From a virus: a stretch of DNA of 64,000 bases. The notes under the pieces were generated by a model. The model did no database searches. It was given only the letters and a program-made list of their open reading frames with translations, and was not told the DNA's origin. The first letter of the stretch is position 1, and each line of letters opens with the position of its first letter. Shown here in pieces: positions 48,239 to 56,685 of the stretch. The translations under genes were made by a program, and so were the position numbers. The stretch lies in the IMG/VR virus record IMGVR_UViG_3300027797_000001, positions 50,923-114,922 of that record; one strand, written 5' to 3'.

Positions 48239-49258
48239 TTATAATTTTACATTACCCATAATTAAATCATATGGCAGTGTAAAGTCTTTGTTTTCATAAT
48301 GATATTTAGCAATATCCATTACTTCATCAAAGTCTTGTTGCCATATGGCCATTGTCTCTCTTGAGACTTGGAATGGATAAGCTTGGTTGTATTTGTCAAT
48401 TACAATAAATGTAAAGTACAACTTCCACTCAGCCAGATCGGGTAAGTCTTTTAGAAATTTATGAAACACAAGTTTTTCATATGCCACGGCTTGTAACCAA
48501 TACTTATAATACTGCACAGAGTCCGGGAATTCTAAAAGAGATTTACCCGTTGTCTTAAGGTCATTAATAAAGACTGTCTTAGATTCTTTATCTATCACAA
48601 GATTGTCTATAATTCCCTTAAAACCATAAGGTAGAGAATCTACATCTATATTTACAAGCAACTCACTGTAAACTTCTAGATGAGTATCTTCCTCTGTCCT
48701 GTCAAGTTGTAGTAGCTGTCTAATTTCCGGATTGGATTTTAGAACCATAACACCTTCTCTACAGCCACTTAGAGTAGGTTCATCAACTACTAGTTTGTCT
48801 TGACTTTCTTTTAAAAACTTAAAGTAATTTTTGTTTTCTTCTGTGAGTATCTTATCAAGTCTCTGTTGGTCTGTCTTGAGTGTCTGATAAAGGTTAGCTG
48901 TAAGTAGCTCTGTGAGTATATCTGCTGAATAGTCTTCCAAAGATAATGTATTATTTTCTACTGACAAGTGTGTCTTGAAAATATTATCAATAATTTTTTT
49001 CTGACTATCAGTTGGTTGTTTTCCCGGGAGGCTTGTAAAATAATCATCATACTTATCCTCTTCAAATAAGAGACAGTGCAGAACCCTACCTGCTACCAGA
49101 TGAGGTCCCACAATGTCTTCTCTTTTTTTGAGCACATAATGATTATAGAATGCCAAGGGAGAATAAAGAAGTTTACTCAGACTACTATAGCTGAAATAAA
49201 ACTTCTCTTTATAAAACTTCTCTAGTTCCTCAGAACCAGTCAAGGTCATTTCCTTCAT
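48239..49258 (-). CDS. PD-(D/E)XK exonuclease (Cas4/RecB/RecE-like)
   Basis: The product is 339 residues. Motifs in order: FSYSSLSKLLYSP (22-34), GRVLHCLLFE (58-67, with H61), YGFKGIIDNL (211-220, with D218), FINDLKTT (230-237, with D233 and K235) and a Q-x-x-Y-type helix (about 249-260). This is the classic set for RecB-like nucleases that phages use for recombination and DNA processing. Its start overlaps the end of the upstream 414-residue gene by 29 bases and it is coupled to the 186-residue gene downstream. It likely pairs functionally with the Sak4-like ATPase farther up the block. Confidence 0.9.
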   Translation of the reverse strand: MKEMTLTGSEELEKFYKEKFYFSYSSLSKLLYSPLAFYNHYVLKKREDIVGPHLVAGRVLHCLLFEEDKYDDYFTSLPGKQPTDSQKKIIDNIFKTHLSVENNTLSLEDYSADILTELLTANLYQTLKTDQQRLDKILTEENKNYFKFLKESQDKLVVDEPTLSGCREGVMVLKSNPEIRQLLQLDRTEEDTHLEVYSELLVNIDVDSLPYGFKGIIDNLVIDKESKTVFINDLKTTGKSLLEFPDSVQYYKYWLQAVAYEKLVFHKFLKDLPDLAEWKLYFTFIVIDKYNQAYPFQVSRETMAIWQQDFDEVMDIAKYHYENKDFTLPYDLIMGNVKL

Positions 49259-50474
49259 TATTTTCTTTTATTTGATTGTTATTTGATTCTTCTTCAGGGG
49301 TCCCCTGTTCTTGATTTAACTCTTCTTCTATTGCTATTAACTCTGACTTAAGTTCATTGCGGTTAATGTTAGTTAATGCAGCTTCTATAAGTTCATCTGT
49401 TATTATTTCATCCTCTGGCTCTGTGACCTCAAGATTTTCTTCTGGTTCAGGATTAATTAAATTTAGAGAAGATAGATTAAGCTTATCAAGATATGCTTGT
49501 TTGATAGTAAATTCTTTAACTTCAAATACATCACTATAATTAATATTCCCATGAACAGAACGAGTATATTCTTTGTACAATCTCTTGATCATATCTACAG
49601 TAAGCAAACCCTTCTCATCAATGATACTTACAATTTGTTCTGCACTTCTACTACCAAGACTTCTTGTAACCCAATTAAAATAACTAAGCATTGATTTAAA
49701 GTTTACATGATTCCTAGTATGAGAGTTGCTTATCTGATGATAATAATTACTCAATAACATTTGCAAATAAAGTATGCTCTTCTCATAATGAGAGTTTGCC
49801 ATAATTTCCATAGCTAAAATATGATTGTCACTATCTGAGCTTTCAAACATACTTCCTAATTGCTGATAAACTTCTTCATCTATTATAGTAGAGTCATCAC
49901 CATTGATGTTAGTAATTAACTCTGACTCATCATAAACAGGTTTACCTTGCATTCCATTATATGCTTCTGCATACTCTTCTTCAATTGCATAAATATAACC
50001 ATTGTCATAGTGATTAGCCTCATTGCGTGCTAGACAATTTCTCATGTCTGACCAATCTGTACAAATCTTAGTGGCACCTGATGCAACAAGAGCAGTTTCT
50101 AACTTCTCAATATAATATTCATCCTTACAAATCTCTTTGACATTATTAAGAATAACTTCTGCATCTGCAATATAATACCAACTAGAACCTGTCATCTTGC
50201 CCATACTGCTCTTACCACTGAATATAACATTGGCTTTCTCTGGATCTCTGACAACTCTAATACCAAGATTTAAAGCTAAATCTTTTAGTTTTACCCGGGG
50301 AATATTTACGCCAGGTAATAAATATATCATGTCTCCCTGTTTAGGAACATATTTTTTTGCATTTACAAAATCCGGAACATTAGTTCCTAATCCTTCTATA
50401 ATTTTCACATTAAATCCACTTATCTTATCATGGTTATTATCACCATGTAATTCTATATGAACGTATTTTTCCAT
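49230..50474 (-). CDS. Unknown protein with acidic C-terminal tail, upstream of the nuclease
   Basis: The start is set at ATG 50474 (MEKYVHIELHGDNNHDKI, 414 residues). The frame reaches an ATG at 50516, but that extension would read through a hairpin (50494..50514) better seen as a terminator. Seen: an N-terminal globular part with YLLPGVNIPRVKLKDLALNLGIRVVRDPEKANVIFSG, which looks like a short Rossmann-type or BRCT-like strand-helix pattern; a helical middle (about 205-310); and a Glu/Asn-rich tail (EELNQEQGTPEEESNNNQ). The product ends DLDWF, another acidic-aromatic tip like SSB tails. Function unknown; context suggests DNA replication or repair. Confidence 0.75.
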   Translation of the reverse strand: MEKYVHIELHGDNNHDKISGFNVKIIEGLGTNVPDFVNAKKYVPKQGDMIYLLPGVNIPRVKLKDLALNLGIRVVRDPEKANVIFSGKSSMGKMTGSSWYYIADAEVILNNVKEICKDEYYIEKLETALVASGATKICTDWSDMRNCLARNEANHYDNGYIYAIEEEYAEAYNGMQGKPVYDESELITNINGDDSTIIDEEVYQQLGSMFESSDSDNHILAMEIMANSHYEKSILYLQMLLSNYYHQISNSHTRNHVNFKSMLSYFNWVTRSLGSRSAEQIVSIIDEKGLLTVDMIKRLYKEYTRSVHGNINYSDVFEVKEFTIKQAYLDKLNLSSLNLINPEPEENLEVTEPEDEIITDELIEAALTNINRNELKSELIAIEEELNQEQGTPEEESNNNQIKENNEGNDLDWF

Positions 50475-50493
50475 AATTGTCTTATAAAGATTA

Positions 50494-50514
50494 GGGGAAG
50501 TATTACCCTCCCCC
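50494..50514 (-). terminator. G-rich hairpin after the MoxR-type ATPase gene
   Basis: Minus-strand RNA GGGGGAG (from 50508-50514) pairs with CUUCCCC (from 50494-50500) with one G-U pair and a 7-base loop. On the plus strand the same position would be an A-C mismatch, so the stem belongs to minus-strand RNA. The following U-tract is weak, so it could also be a leader hairpin. Confidence 0.5.
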
Positions 50515-50572
50515 ATCTTAGTTATTAATTTGTTTGATGTTTGACTAAAGGGGTAACTGTTTTATCACTGTT

Positions 50573-51742
50573 TTAGCTGATAGCCATCTTCACCACATTA
50601 GTATTTTGCATGAGTTTAGCAAACTTTACCTTGTTTCCATTTACAATCTCTTTGATCATATAATATCTCAAGTCATTTGTAAATGCTTCACAGTCTGTAG
50701 TAAGCTTAGCTAATCTGTCAATAATAGGTGCAGCCACAGAACCTTTCTCAGCCATAACAAGTGAATAGTTTACCAATCTGGTTGCAATTACACTTGAAAT
50801 ATCTGCTCTGAAATCATCATCTTTACCAACTGCACTTGTCAAAGCTCCCATTACATATGCTTCATCTTTGTTAAGAATATCATCCGGAGAGATAATCTTA
50901 TCTAGTTTATTATTAATAAACATAGTAAACATAGAACTAAAGTCAGCACCAACAGAACCCTCACCAATCATTTGGATTAGTGGAAGATCATCTTCAAACT
51001 TTGGAATAGAACTGATAGCATTAAAGAACGTAGTAATAGCTCTTGGATTAACTCTTTGAGTTACAAGCTCTGGGTGCATCAACATAAAGTTAATACATCT
51101 ACCATCTACCCCTGCTGTCTCAGCCCATTTACCCCACACATTAGAATCATACTTCATCTCTACAGAAATAAATCTAGTCTTCTGAGCAACATCTAAGCTG
51201 GTAACATTATAGTCACCATTGTCTGGATTAGTAGTTAAGATTACATGCCAGTTCTTAGGTAGCTTCCAAGAAACATATTCTTGTCTATCTAGAATCTCCA
51301 TAGTAGCTTGCATAAATCTGTGGTCTGCACGAGTATAGTCATCCAATACCAAGAAGCCACCCTCACCTTTACCTTGAATCCACTCTGGAGCAGCATGAGC
51401 CATTCTTTTATCTACAACAGTAAACTTAGCATTAAGAGCTCCTTGAATCTGAGCTTCATTTATCCAACGCTCTTTACCTTCTTGATTTCTTACCAAGAAT
51501 TCTTTAACAGGAAAACCAACTAAGTCACCTAATTCTTCTATCTGAGATAAATTAAGCTTTACTACATCCATGTCAAGTTCTTTACCCAACTGCATGATAG
51601 CTGAAGTCTTACCAAGACCGGCATCACCTTCAATATTAATTGCCACTGGAACTTTTCCTTGGCTTTGGATATACTGGTTATTTGCAACCATATGGCGGAT
51701 AAATCCTTTTAACTCTTCTACGTTTAATTGTACTGTGTTCAT
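50573..51742 (-). CDS. MoxR/CobS-like AAA+ ATPase
   Basis: The product is 389 residues. Walker A is GDAGLGKTS (39-47), Walker B FLVLDDYTR (130-138), and sensor 1 lies in ILTTNPDNGDY (168-178). The MoxR group typically works with a VWA-domain partner to remodel proteins or insert metals. The next gene upstream (51754..52932) encodes exactly such a partner, 11 bases away. Phage CobS/CobT-like pairs are known, but what they act on is unclear. The gene is followed by a G-rich hairpin, so the ATPase and VWA genes may form the end of one transcription unit. Confidence 0.93.
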   Translation of the reverse strand: MNTVQLNVEELKGFIRHMVANNQYIQSQGKVPVAINIEGDAGLGKTSAIMQLGKELDMDVVKLNLSQIEELGDLVGFPVKEFLVRNQEGKERWINEAQIQGALNAKFTVVDKRMAHAAPEWIQGKGEGGFLVLDDYTRADHRFMQATMEILDRQEYVSWKLPKNWHVILTTNPDNGDYNVTSLDVAQKTRFISVEMKYDSNVWGKWAETAGVDGRCINFMLMHPELVTQRVNPRAITTFFNAISSIPKFEDDLPLIQMIGEGSVGADFSSMFTMFINNKLDKIISPDDILNKDEAYVMGALTSAVGKDDDFRADISSVIATRLVNYSLVMAEKGSVAAPIIDRLAKLTTDCEAFTNDLRYYMIKEIVNGNKVKFAKLMQNTNVVKMAIS

Positions 51743-51753
51743 AGTTTTTCTTT

Positions 51754-52932
51754 TTATAGTTCTAATTTAATCACATGACCTGGTAAACTTTCATTCATAC
51801 TTGATCTCTCTGACAAAACCCACAGGATACGTCCTTTTGGCTTTACAGATGTATAACACTCTCCGTCAGTAAAATACACCAGGCTTGTATATTTCTTTTG
51901 GTTAGCATTATAATAATCTAGGACTGGATCAAACTCAGTCCCACCTCTACCTTTCACATTTAGTTCATTCTTACCTTTGTATTCTTCTATAGAATTAATA
52001 CTAGTGTCACATTGAACTATTGTAATATCCACTCCAGCTTTATAGATATGGTGTATCTCATTCATAAACTCAGTTAACTCTGCATTACTTACAGAACCTG
52101 AAGTATCAATGGCCAACAACATGTGCTGTTTCATTTTAATTTTAAGGCCAGGATTTTCATCATACCTTCTATTCTCTTTTCTTCTAATCTTCTTGGTAAA
52201 TACTTTAGTACTCGTACCAGAAAATCTTCTGACATAACTTCTCCAGTCAAATTTAGGTTTAACTATTTCTTCAATAATTATAACACCTTCTATCTCACCT
52301 GGAACATTCCCCCGCTTCTTAATAGTTTGTTCTTTAGCATCTGATAAAACTTTCTGTAATTGTTTTTCAATTAGTTTTTTCTCAGCTTCACTAAGATCAT
52401 CAAACTCTTCCCAAGTACTGTGATCAGGAACATCTCCATTATCTATGTTGTCTAGCAACTTGTCCATCTCATCATTCCCACAGGTACCATTCTTATCTTT
52501 CTCATCTTTAAGCTGTTGTAGTTTATCATAATAATATCTACAACCTGCTTTAATATCAAGATCAAGATCTTCATAGTCATTTATATTTATACCTCCATCT
52601 GGCAAATATTCTGAATCAATATACTGATTGATCTCCATGTCCATTGCAACATTAGCAAGTTTCTTGTTTCTAAAAGAACCAAAACTTACTAGATGTCCAA
52701 AGGCAATATGCAATAACTCATGCTTGAGTAATCCCATTTGATGCTTCTCACTAAGACTTGTCCAAAACTCCTCATTGATAGCCAACTGATAGTTGATACC
52801 ATTCTTACTCACACCTGCCGTAGGAAGATCTTTTCTCCACATTTTATTGAGCATAATAAGAAAGAACCCATAATAGGGCTCTTTCAACATTAGCTCTTTA
52901 CTAATTTTACTTAGACTCTGCTGTTTGTCCAT
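51754..52932 (-). CDS. Metallopeptidase-like and VWA-domain protein (DUF2201 type)
   Basis: The product is 392 residues. The N-terminal domain has KHELLHIAFGH (HExxH at 71-75 plus a third His at 80), the DUF2201 metallopeptidase-like signature. A charged linker (about 135-215) follows, then a C-terminal VWA-like domain with the MIDAS motif DTSGS (276-280) and GRGGTEF. Known: VWA proteins of this type partner with MoxR ATPases, and the ATPase gene lies directly downstream. The substrate is unknown. The 3' end of the upstream gene overlaps its start by 26 bases, so the genes are coupled. Confidence 0.92.
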   Translation of the reverse strand: MDKQQSLSKISKELMLKEPYYGFFLIMLNKMWRKDLPTAGVSKNGINYQLAINEEFWTSLSEKHQMGLLKHELLHIAFGHLVSFGSFRNKKLANVAMDMEINQYIDSEYLPDGGININDYEDLDLDIKAGCRYYYDKLQQLKDEKDKNGTCGNDEMDKLLDNIDNGDVPDHSTWEEFDDLSEAEKKLIEKQLQKVLSDAKEQTIKKRGNVPGEIEGVIIIEEIVKPKFDWRSYVRRFSGTSTKVFTKKIRRKENRRYDENPGLKIKMKQHMLLAIDTSGSVSNAELTEFMNEIHHIYKAGVDITIVQCDTSINSIEEYKGKNELNVKGRGGTEFDPVLDYYNANQKKYTSLVYFTDGECYTSVKPKGRILWVLSERSSMNESLPGHVIKLEL

Positions 52933-53335
52933 TGTCTTTTAATTTAATTGTTAACTCAAACTTGTCTGTCGGATATCCCATATTGTCCAACATTCTACCA
53001 AGATTCATCATAAAGTATTCTAGAAATAATTCTATAGAATCTTTAGAAGCATTATTCTTGGTCAGTAATGATAAGATATCACTTGTTGTAGGTTTTGAAT
53101 CCCATCCACCATTGTAATCATGTAGCTTATTTATTATAAAATCATAAACCTTTTTACAATCTCGTTCCCACTCGTCTAGTCTATAGTTACCATATCTAAA
53201 AATAACAAGTATTTCTCCAAGATTGGCTTCTAAATCTAGATCTTCTAAAACTTTGTACACCAGATAATTATTTTCTTTATCTGGTGACTTCATCATATTT
53301 ACTAAATTTTTAACTTCATCTCTACTTAAAATCAT
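52907..53335 (-). CDS. Small MMKS-motif phage protein
   Basis: The product is 142 residues. It begins MILSRDEVKNLVNMMKSPDKENNYLVYKVLEDLD and is helical throughout. The MMKSxDxxN segment also occurs in the protein at 62823..63332 (ISMMKSEDGDNLAIVTLSIQNLD-like), so the two look like paralogs or share a domain. The pattern recalls HEAT-like helical repeats. It overlaps the 41-residue gene upstream by one base (TAATG) and the VWA gene by 26 bases. Function unknown. Confidence 0.75.
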   Translation of the reverse strand: MILSRDEVKNLVNMMKSPDKENNYLVYKVLEDLDLEANLGEILVIFRYGNYRLDEWERDCKKVYDFIINKLHDYNGGWDSKPTTSDILSLLTKNNASKDSIELFLEYFMMNLGRMLDNMGYPTDKFELTIKLKDNGQTAESK

Positions 53336-53460
53336 TAATCTTCAATATTTAAAAAGGTAATCAGATCTTGGACTTTTTCAATTATATCATCTTTAAGTTC
53401 ATCTGTAAGTGTTTGTAATTCTAAATTATACAACCACTCATTAAATTCATCTTCTGTCAT
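53335..53460 (-). CDS. 41-residue acidic protein
   Basis: A short ORF fills a gap that would otherwise be empty. It reads MTEDEFNEWLYNLELQTL and ends ITFLNIED, with TAA at 53335-53337 overlapping the next ATG by one base. The start MTE(D/E), the length, the acidic helical character and the KIED/NIED-type end match its neighbours at 53768 and 54109. Tight coupling on both sides supports a real gene. No function recognised. Confidence 0.6.
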   Translation of the reverse strand: MTEDEFNEWLYNLELQTLTDELKDDIIEKVQDLITFLNIED

Positions 53461-53471
53461 TAGTCTTCAAT

Positions 53472-53768
53472 TTAGTAATTTATCAATAGTGTTTTAATCA
53501 AACCTACAGCACTTACTTTATGAAATAAATGAGCAAGTCCTCTTAGATCATTAATGGTAGCGCAATTTATATTTAAATTTACAGTTTCTCCAATATCCGG
53601 AGCTGACAATATCTTTATCATATAGTTGTTATCAATACCATAATCCTTAGTCAGAAATAATATTATATTTGGAAAAAAAGCATGGCTATACTTTTGATTT
53701 TCTACATCAGAGCATATCCAGTCATTTTCTAACAAACTTTCATGTGTTATTTGTATTACATCTTCCAT
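53472..53768 (-). CDS. Small unknown protein
   Basis: The product is 98 residues, starting MEDVIQITHESLLENDWICSD. Hydrophobic strands (AFFPNIILFLTKDYG, YMIKILSAPDIGETV) suggest a small alpha/beta domain. Its ATG overlaps the stop of the upstream DUF6915-like gene by one base. It belongs to a run of small coupled genes (52.9-54.9 kb) typical of accessory or host-takeover genes. No family recognised. Confidence 0.65.
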   Translation of the reverse strand: MEDVIQITHESLLENDWICSDVENQKYSHAFFPNIILFLTKDYGIDNNYMIKILSAPDIGETVNLNINCATINDLRGLAHLFHKVSAVGLIKTLLINY

Positions 53769-54109
53769 TAGTCTTCAATTTTTAAAGTTTTAATCATCCA
53801 CTCTGTAGGTGTATTTATATTATCCACCCATTCTTTTGCACTTGGTATATAACCATTGCAATCCTCTTTAACATGTTGTTCTCCAACATATCTTGTATAC
53901 ACTGTTTTGCCCTCTGAATTTTCAAAACTTGGCCCAAACTTTTTCTCACATTCAAATATTCCCTCACTATGATGACGGAACATTCTATGTTTACTGTGTC
54001 CAATCCAAGCCTTAGTTTCATCAAACCACTCATGAATTAACTGATAATCAGATATTTGCCCACCCCATCTTCTTACTGATGATTTAGCATGTTCTAGTGG
54101 ATGTGACAT
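53768..54109 (-). CDS. DUF6915-like phage protein
   Basis: The product is 113 residues. MSHPLEHAKSSVRRWGG, HEWFDETKAWIGHSKHRMFRHHSEGIFECEKKFG and VGEQHVKEDCNGYIPSAKEW match what I recall of the DUF6915 family, widespread in phages and bacteria. The conserved His and Cys residues could bind a metal; function is unknown. It is coupled by one-base overlaps to the genes on both sides. Confidence 0.8.
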   Translation of the reverse strand: MSHPLEHAKSSVRRWGGQISDYQLIHEWFDETKAWIGHSKHRMFRHHSEGIFECEKKFGPSFENSEGKTVYTRYVGEQHVKEDCNGYIPSAKEWVDNINTPTEWMIKTLKIED

Positions 54110-54510
54110 TATTCTTCTGTGTTTTTAAATAAATTACCCTCATGTGTGTAGTCTTCAATTTCCACAATTCTAACATTGTTATTTATAAGATATTCACCTG
54201 AAGGAACTTTAATTAATAAATCTCCATAACCACCTTCATTATTCCACCAATCCTCAATATTATCAAGTATTGTTTCATGGGCAAAGTTCTGAATATTTGC
54301 ATCTGCACTAGAGTTCAATGTAGCAAGAGCTATATTTTCATCCCACTCATTTAGAAGATCAATATCAGAAAATTCTGCATCTTCTTTATCTGTATATACT
54401 ATAGCTTCAATAGCTCCACTATCTCCACCACCATCATAATGTATTTTAATACCAGTAACCCCCTGATCCGCTAATTGGATCAAGACTTCCATTAATTGTT
54501 CTTCTGTCAT
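54109..54510 (-). CDS. DUF6878-like acidic protein
   Basis: The product is 133 residues, very acidic. MTEEQLMEVLIQLADQGVTGIKIHYDGGGDSGAIE, then DNIEDWWNNEGGYGDLLIKVPSGEYLINNNVRI, which resembles DUF6878-type phage proteins (from memory, moderate confidence). High negative charge and small size are also features of DNA-mimic anti-defence proteins, but no specific match is visible. It has a one-base overlap with the DUF6915-like gene downstream. Confidence 0.7.
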   Translation of the reverse strand: MTEEQLMEVLIQLADQGVTGIKIHYDGGGDSGAIEAIVYTDKEDAEFSDIDLLNEWDENIALATLNSSADANIQNFAHETILDNIEDWWNNEGGYGDLLIKVPSGEYLINNNVRIVEIEDYTHEGNLFKNTEE

Positions 54511-54512
54511 AA

Positions 54513-54941
54513 TTATTTGAATTTGTAAAACCTGCCTAGAATATTTCCATTCAGAAACTCATCACTCTCAAGTACTCCCCTAACAAACTGATACTTAGTC
54601 TCATAATAAGTAAGTTCAGTCTTAGTAAGACATATCTTGATAATGTACCTTCTAATGTCTATCCCGGCTTTATGTGCAGCTTTTAATTCTGCATTGCTAC
54701 TATAATAATCTATATATGATAGCTTCTTTTGTATAGTATACTTTTTAGTTCTTTTATCCTGCAACTGTTCTACAGCTCTCTTACCCATTCTCTTCTTTGT
54801 TGTAGAATAAAAGTTCTTCTTTCCAATATACCTTACAAGCTTTCCATTTATTATAGCCTGCATCTCATACACAAAACCTTCTGCTCCTTCTGGAATCATG
54901 GAGTTTTCAAAGTCTTGCCCTTGGTATGACCATTTACTCAT
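54513..54941 (-). CDS. Putative GIY-YIG-like endonuclease
   Basis: The product is 142 residues. GFVYEM (22-27) and VRYIGKK (36-42) stand where the GIY and YIG strands are expected. A conserved-looking Arg/Lys helix (RMGKRAVEQLQDKRTKK), Glu in YYETKYQF (E114) and Asn in LNGNILGRF (131-133) fit the remaining catalytic positions. The start overlaps the primase stop (ATGA-type). It could process replication intermediates or host DNA. The domain call is by motif only. Confidence 0.7.
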   Translation of the reverse strand: MSKWSYQGQDFENSMIPEGAEGFVYEMQAIINGKLVRYIGKKNFYSTTKKRMGKRAVEQLQDKRTKKYTIQKKLSYIDYYSSNAELKAAHKAGIDIRRYIIKICLTKTELTYYETKYQFVRGVLESDEFLNGNILGRFYKFK

Positions 54942-55921
54942 AATAATGCTTGTTTTAATAACGGTAATAGATTCTCTCTAACTTTATCTATACCATGTAC
55001 TTTAATAGCATCTGATAAATCCTTCTCCATCTCTAGAATAACATATTCAAAACCATATCTAGATTTGTATTTCTCCGCAGCTTTTATACCAGCCTCATCA
55101 TTATCAAACAACACACATACTTTCTGATACTTAGAACTAATGCTACTCATTATATTCTCTGGCATCATAGTATTCTCACTGTCTGGTGCAATTGCTTCTG
55201 AATTACTAATCTTTAGTTTTTGATATGCCATTAAATCTTTAAGTGAAGATGCAATAATTAAATAAGGTTTATCAAATACTAATTGTTCAGTACCTTGTAT
55301 ATAATCTCTTACCTTGATAAATTTACTGTCTTTTACTTTTGGCTGATAGATCTTATAGAGTGTCCCATCATCTTTAAAATACCCATACATATAATTGCCC
55401 TTGATAGTTATACTTGACACAACATCATTTTCATCTGTCTTTGTCATCACATAATATTCTAGTGGAACCACATTATATCTAGACAATAATCTAGAACCAA
55501 TGTGATATTTCATCCAATATTTTTGATCAAGAGTATTCCAGTGCCGCATCTCATAATCAGTAACTTTAAATTTACTGTGTTGTTTATAAGACTTTATAGG
55601 ATTATGACCATTGTTTAGAACATACTGGTTATAGTCTTCTATAATCTTATAACTTGCGGAACCTCTAGTGGGTAAATTAAATAGACTTTGGACAAGAGCA
55701 ATAGAATCACCACCATTACCTGAAGAAAAATCTTTAAACTTATAGATACTATTTCTGTCAATATAAATACACATAGAAGGTGTCTTCTCCCGTGGATTAA
55801 ATACTGACTTCATTTTAATATCTTGTCCTGTGAGTTTTTCTGTTAGGTTAAGATAATGTTCAAATGCCCATTCTCTTGGGACATCAGTTAAATCACATAT
55901 TAAGTTTTTTGTGGAAATCAT
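54938..55921 (-). CDS. DnaG-type primase with derived Toprim domain
   Basis: The product is 327 residues. The N-terminal zinc-binding-type region keeps the DFSSGNGGDSIALVQ segment (64-78) but lacks the usual CHC2 cysteines. The Toprim region has IIASSLKDLMAY (about 222-233), AIAPDSENTMMP (243-254) and VLFDNDEAGIKA (270-281). DND is the metal-binding pair; at the first Toprim position the usual Glu-Gly appears as Ser-Ser. Related Bacteroidota phage primases show similar SSLKD-type variants (recollection). It makes RNA primers with the DnaB-type helicase of the same block. It starts just after a 12-bp perfect terminator and so probably heads a transcription unit. Confidence 0.88.
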   Translation of the reverse strand: MISTKNLICDLTDVPREWAFEHYLNLTEKLTGQDIKMKSVFNPREKTPSMCIYIDRNSIYKFKDFSSGNGGDSIALVQSLFNLPTRGSASYKIIEDYNQYVLNNGHNPIKSYKQHSKFKVTDYEMRHWNTLDQKYWMKYHIGSRLLSRYNVVPLEYYVMTKTDENDVVSSITIKGNYMYGYFKDDGTLYKIYQPKVKDSKFIKVRDYIQGTEQLVFDKPYLIIASSLKDLMAYQKLKISNSEAIAPDSENTMMPENIMSSISSKYQKVCVLFDNDEAGIKAAEKYKSRYGFEYVILEMEKDLSDAIKVHGIDKVRENLLPLLKQALL

Positions 55922-55937
55922 AGCAACCCAAGTTAAG

Positions 55938-55970
55938 TAAATAAAGGGGCCATTACAACCCCTTTATTTA
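55938..55970 (-). terminator. 12-bp perfect hairpin terminator between SSB-like and primase genes
   Basis: TAAATAAAGGGG (55938-55949) and CCCCTTTATTTA (55959-55970) are perfect inverted repeats with a 9-base loop. On minus RNA the 3' arm ends UUUAUUUA, giving an intrinsic-terminator-like U-rich end. It lies 7 bases past the SSB-like gene and 16 bases before the primase ATG. Confidence 0.85.
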
Positions 55971-55977
55971 GGAGTTG

Positions 55978-56670
55978 TTAATCTAAACTAAAGTCAGAAG
56001 ATGTTCTTCCTGGTGTTGGAAATTCATCATCATCATCACCAAAATTATCTACTGGCTTTACCTCAATTTTCTTAAGGTGCTTAGCCTCGTCATACTTAAG
56101 AATTCTATCAGAACCTTCTTCACCATAAGCATACTTATTATTTTCAGCTTTTGGTAACCACATGTCATATGCAGTATAGCCAGACTTGTTCTCATATTCC
56201 TTACCGGCAACACAGAAATCTAGATACTTATCTTTAAGTGGAGCATTGTTACTAAAGTTTCTTACAAAATCTTCAATTGTATTAAACTTGTTATCCTGCT
56301 CCTCAAACCAACTCATTATTCCAGTTGCCTTAGACAAGTTAGCCAAGAACATCATCAAAGATCTATCTCTCTGAATTTTAATTCCAGACTTAGTTTGCCC
56401 ATCAGCATATGCATATTGACTAGCTTTTACTCTACCAATCTGACCCTTATATCTTCCTTTGCTTTCATCATCTTTATCAATCAGAAAACCTTCAAACCCG
56501 TCAATTGGTTCTGTCTCAACATTTAGTATTAAGTGTTTAGCACCATCAATAAATTGAAAGTCTTCTAACGTAATACTGTTGATTTTTAATTTGTGATTTC
56601 CTGGGGCAATAGTTTTTGCCATTCCACCACCACCATTCTCATTTACTAGATCTTTTGTACTTAAACCCAT
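55978..56670 (-). CDS. Probable single-stranded DNA-binding protein
   Basis: The product is 230 residues. Gly-rich start (VNENGGGGMAKTIAPGNHKLKINSITLED), then OB-fold-like strands (HLILNVETEPIDGFEGFLID), and an acidic, disordered tail (NFGDDDDEFPTPGRTSSDFSLD) of the kind that recruits partners in SSBs. It lies between the primase and the Sak4-like ATPase, where phages often place SSB. It is in the position and size range of gp2.5/DUF-type SSBs; no signature motif proves the family. Confidence 0.65.
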   Translation of the reverse strand: MGLSTKDLVNENGGGGMAKTIAPGNHKLKINSITLEDFQFIDGAKHLILNVETEPIDGFEGFLIDKDDESKGRYKGQIGRVKASQYAYADGQTKSGIKIQRDRSLMMFLANLSKATGIMSWFEEQDNKFNTIEDFVRNFSNNAPLKDKYLDFCVAGKEYENKSGYTAYDMWLPKAENNKYAYGEEGSDRILKYDEAKHLKKIEVKPVDNFGDDDDEFPTPGRTSSDFSLD

Positions 56671-56685
56671 TTTGTTTGTTTTTTA

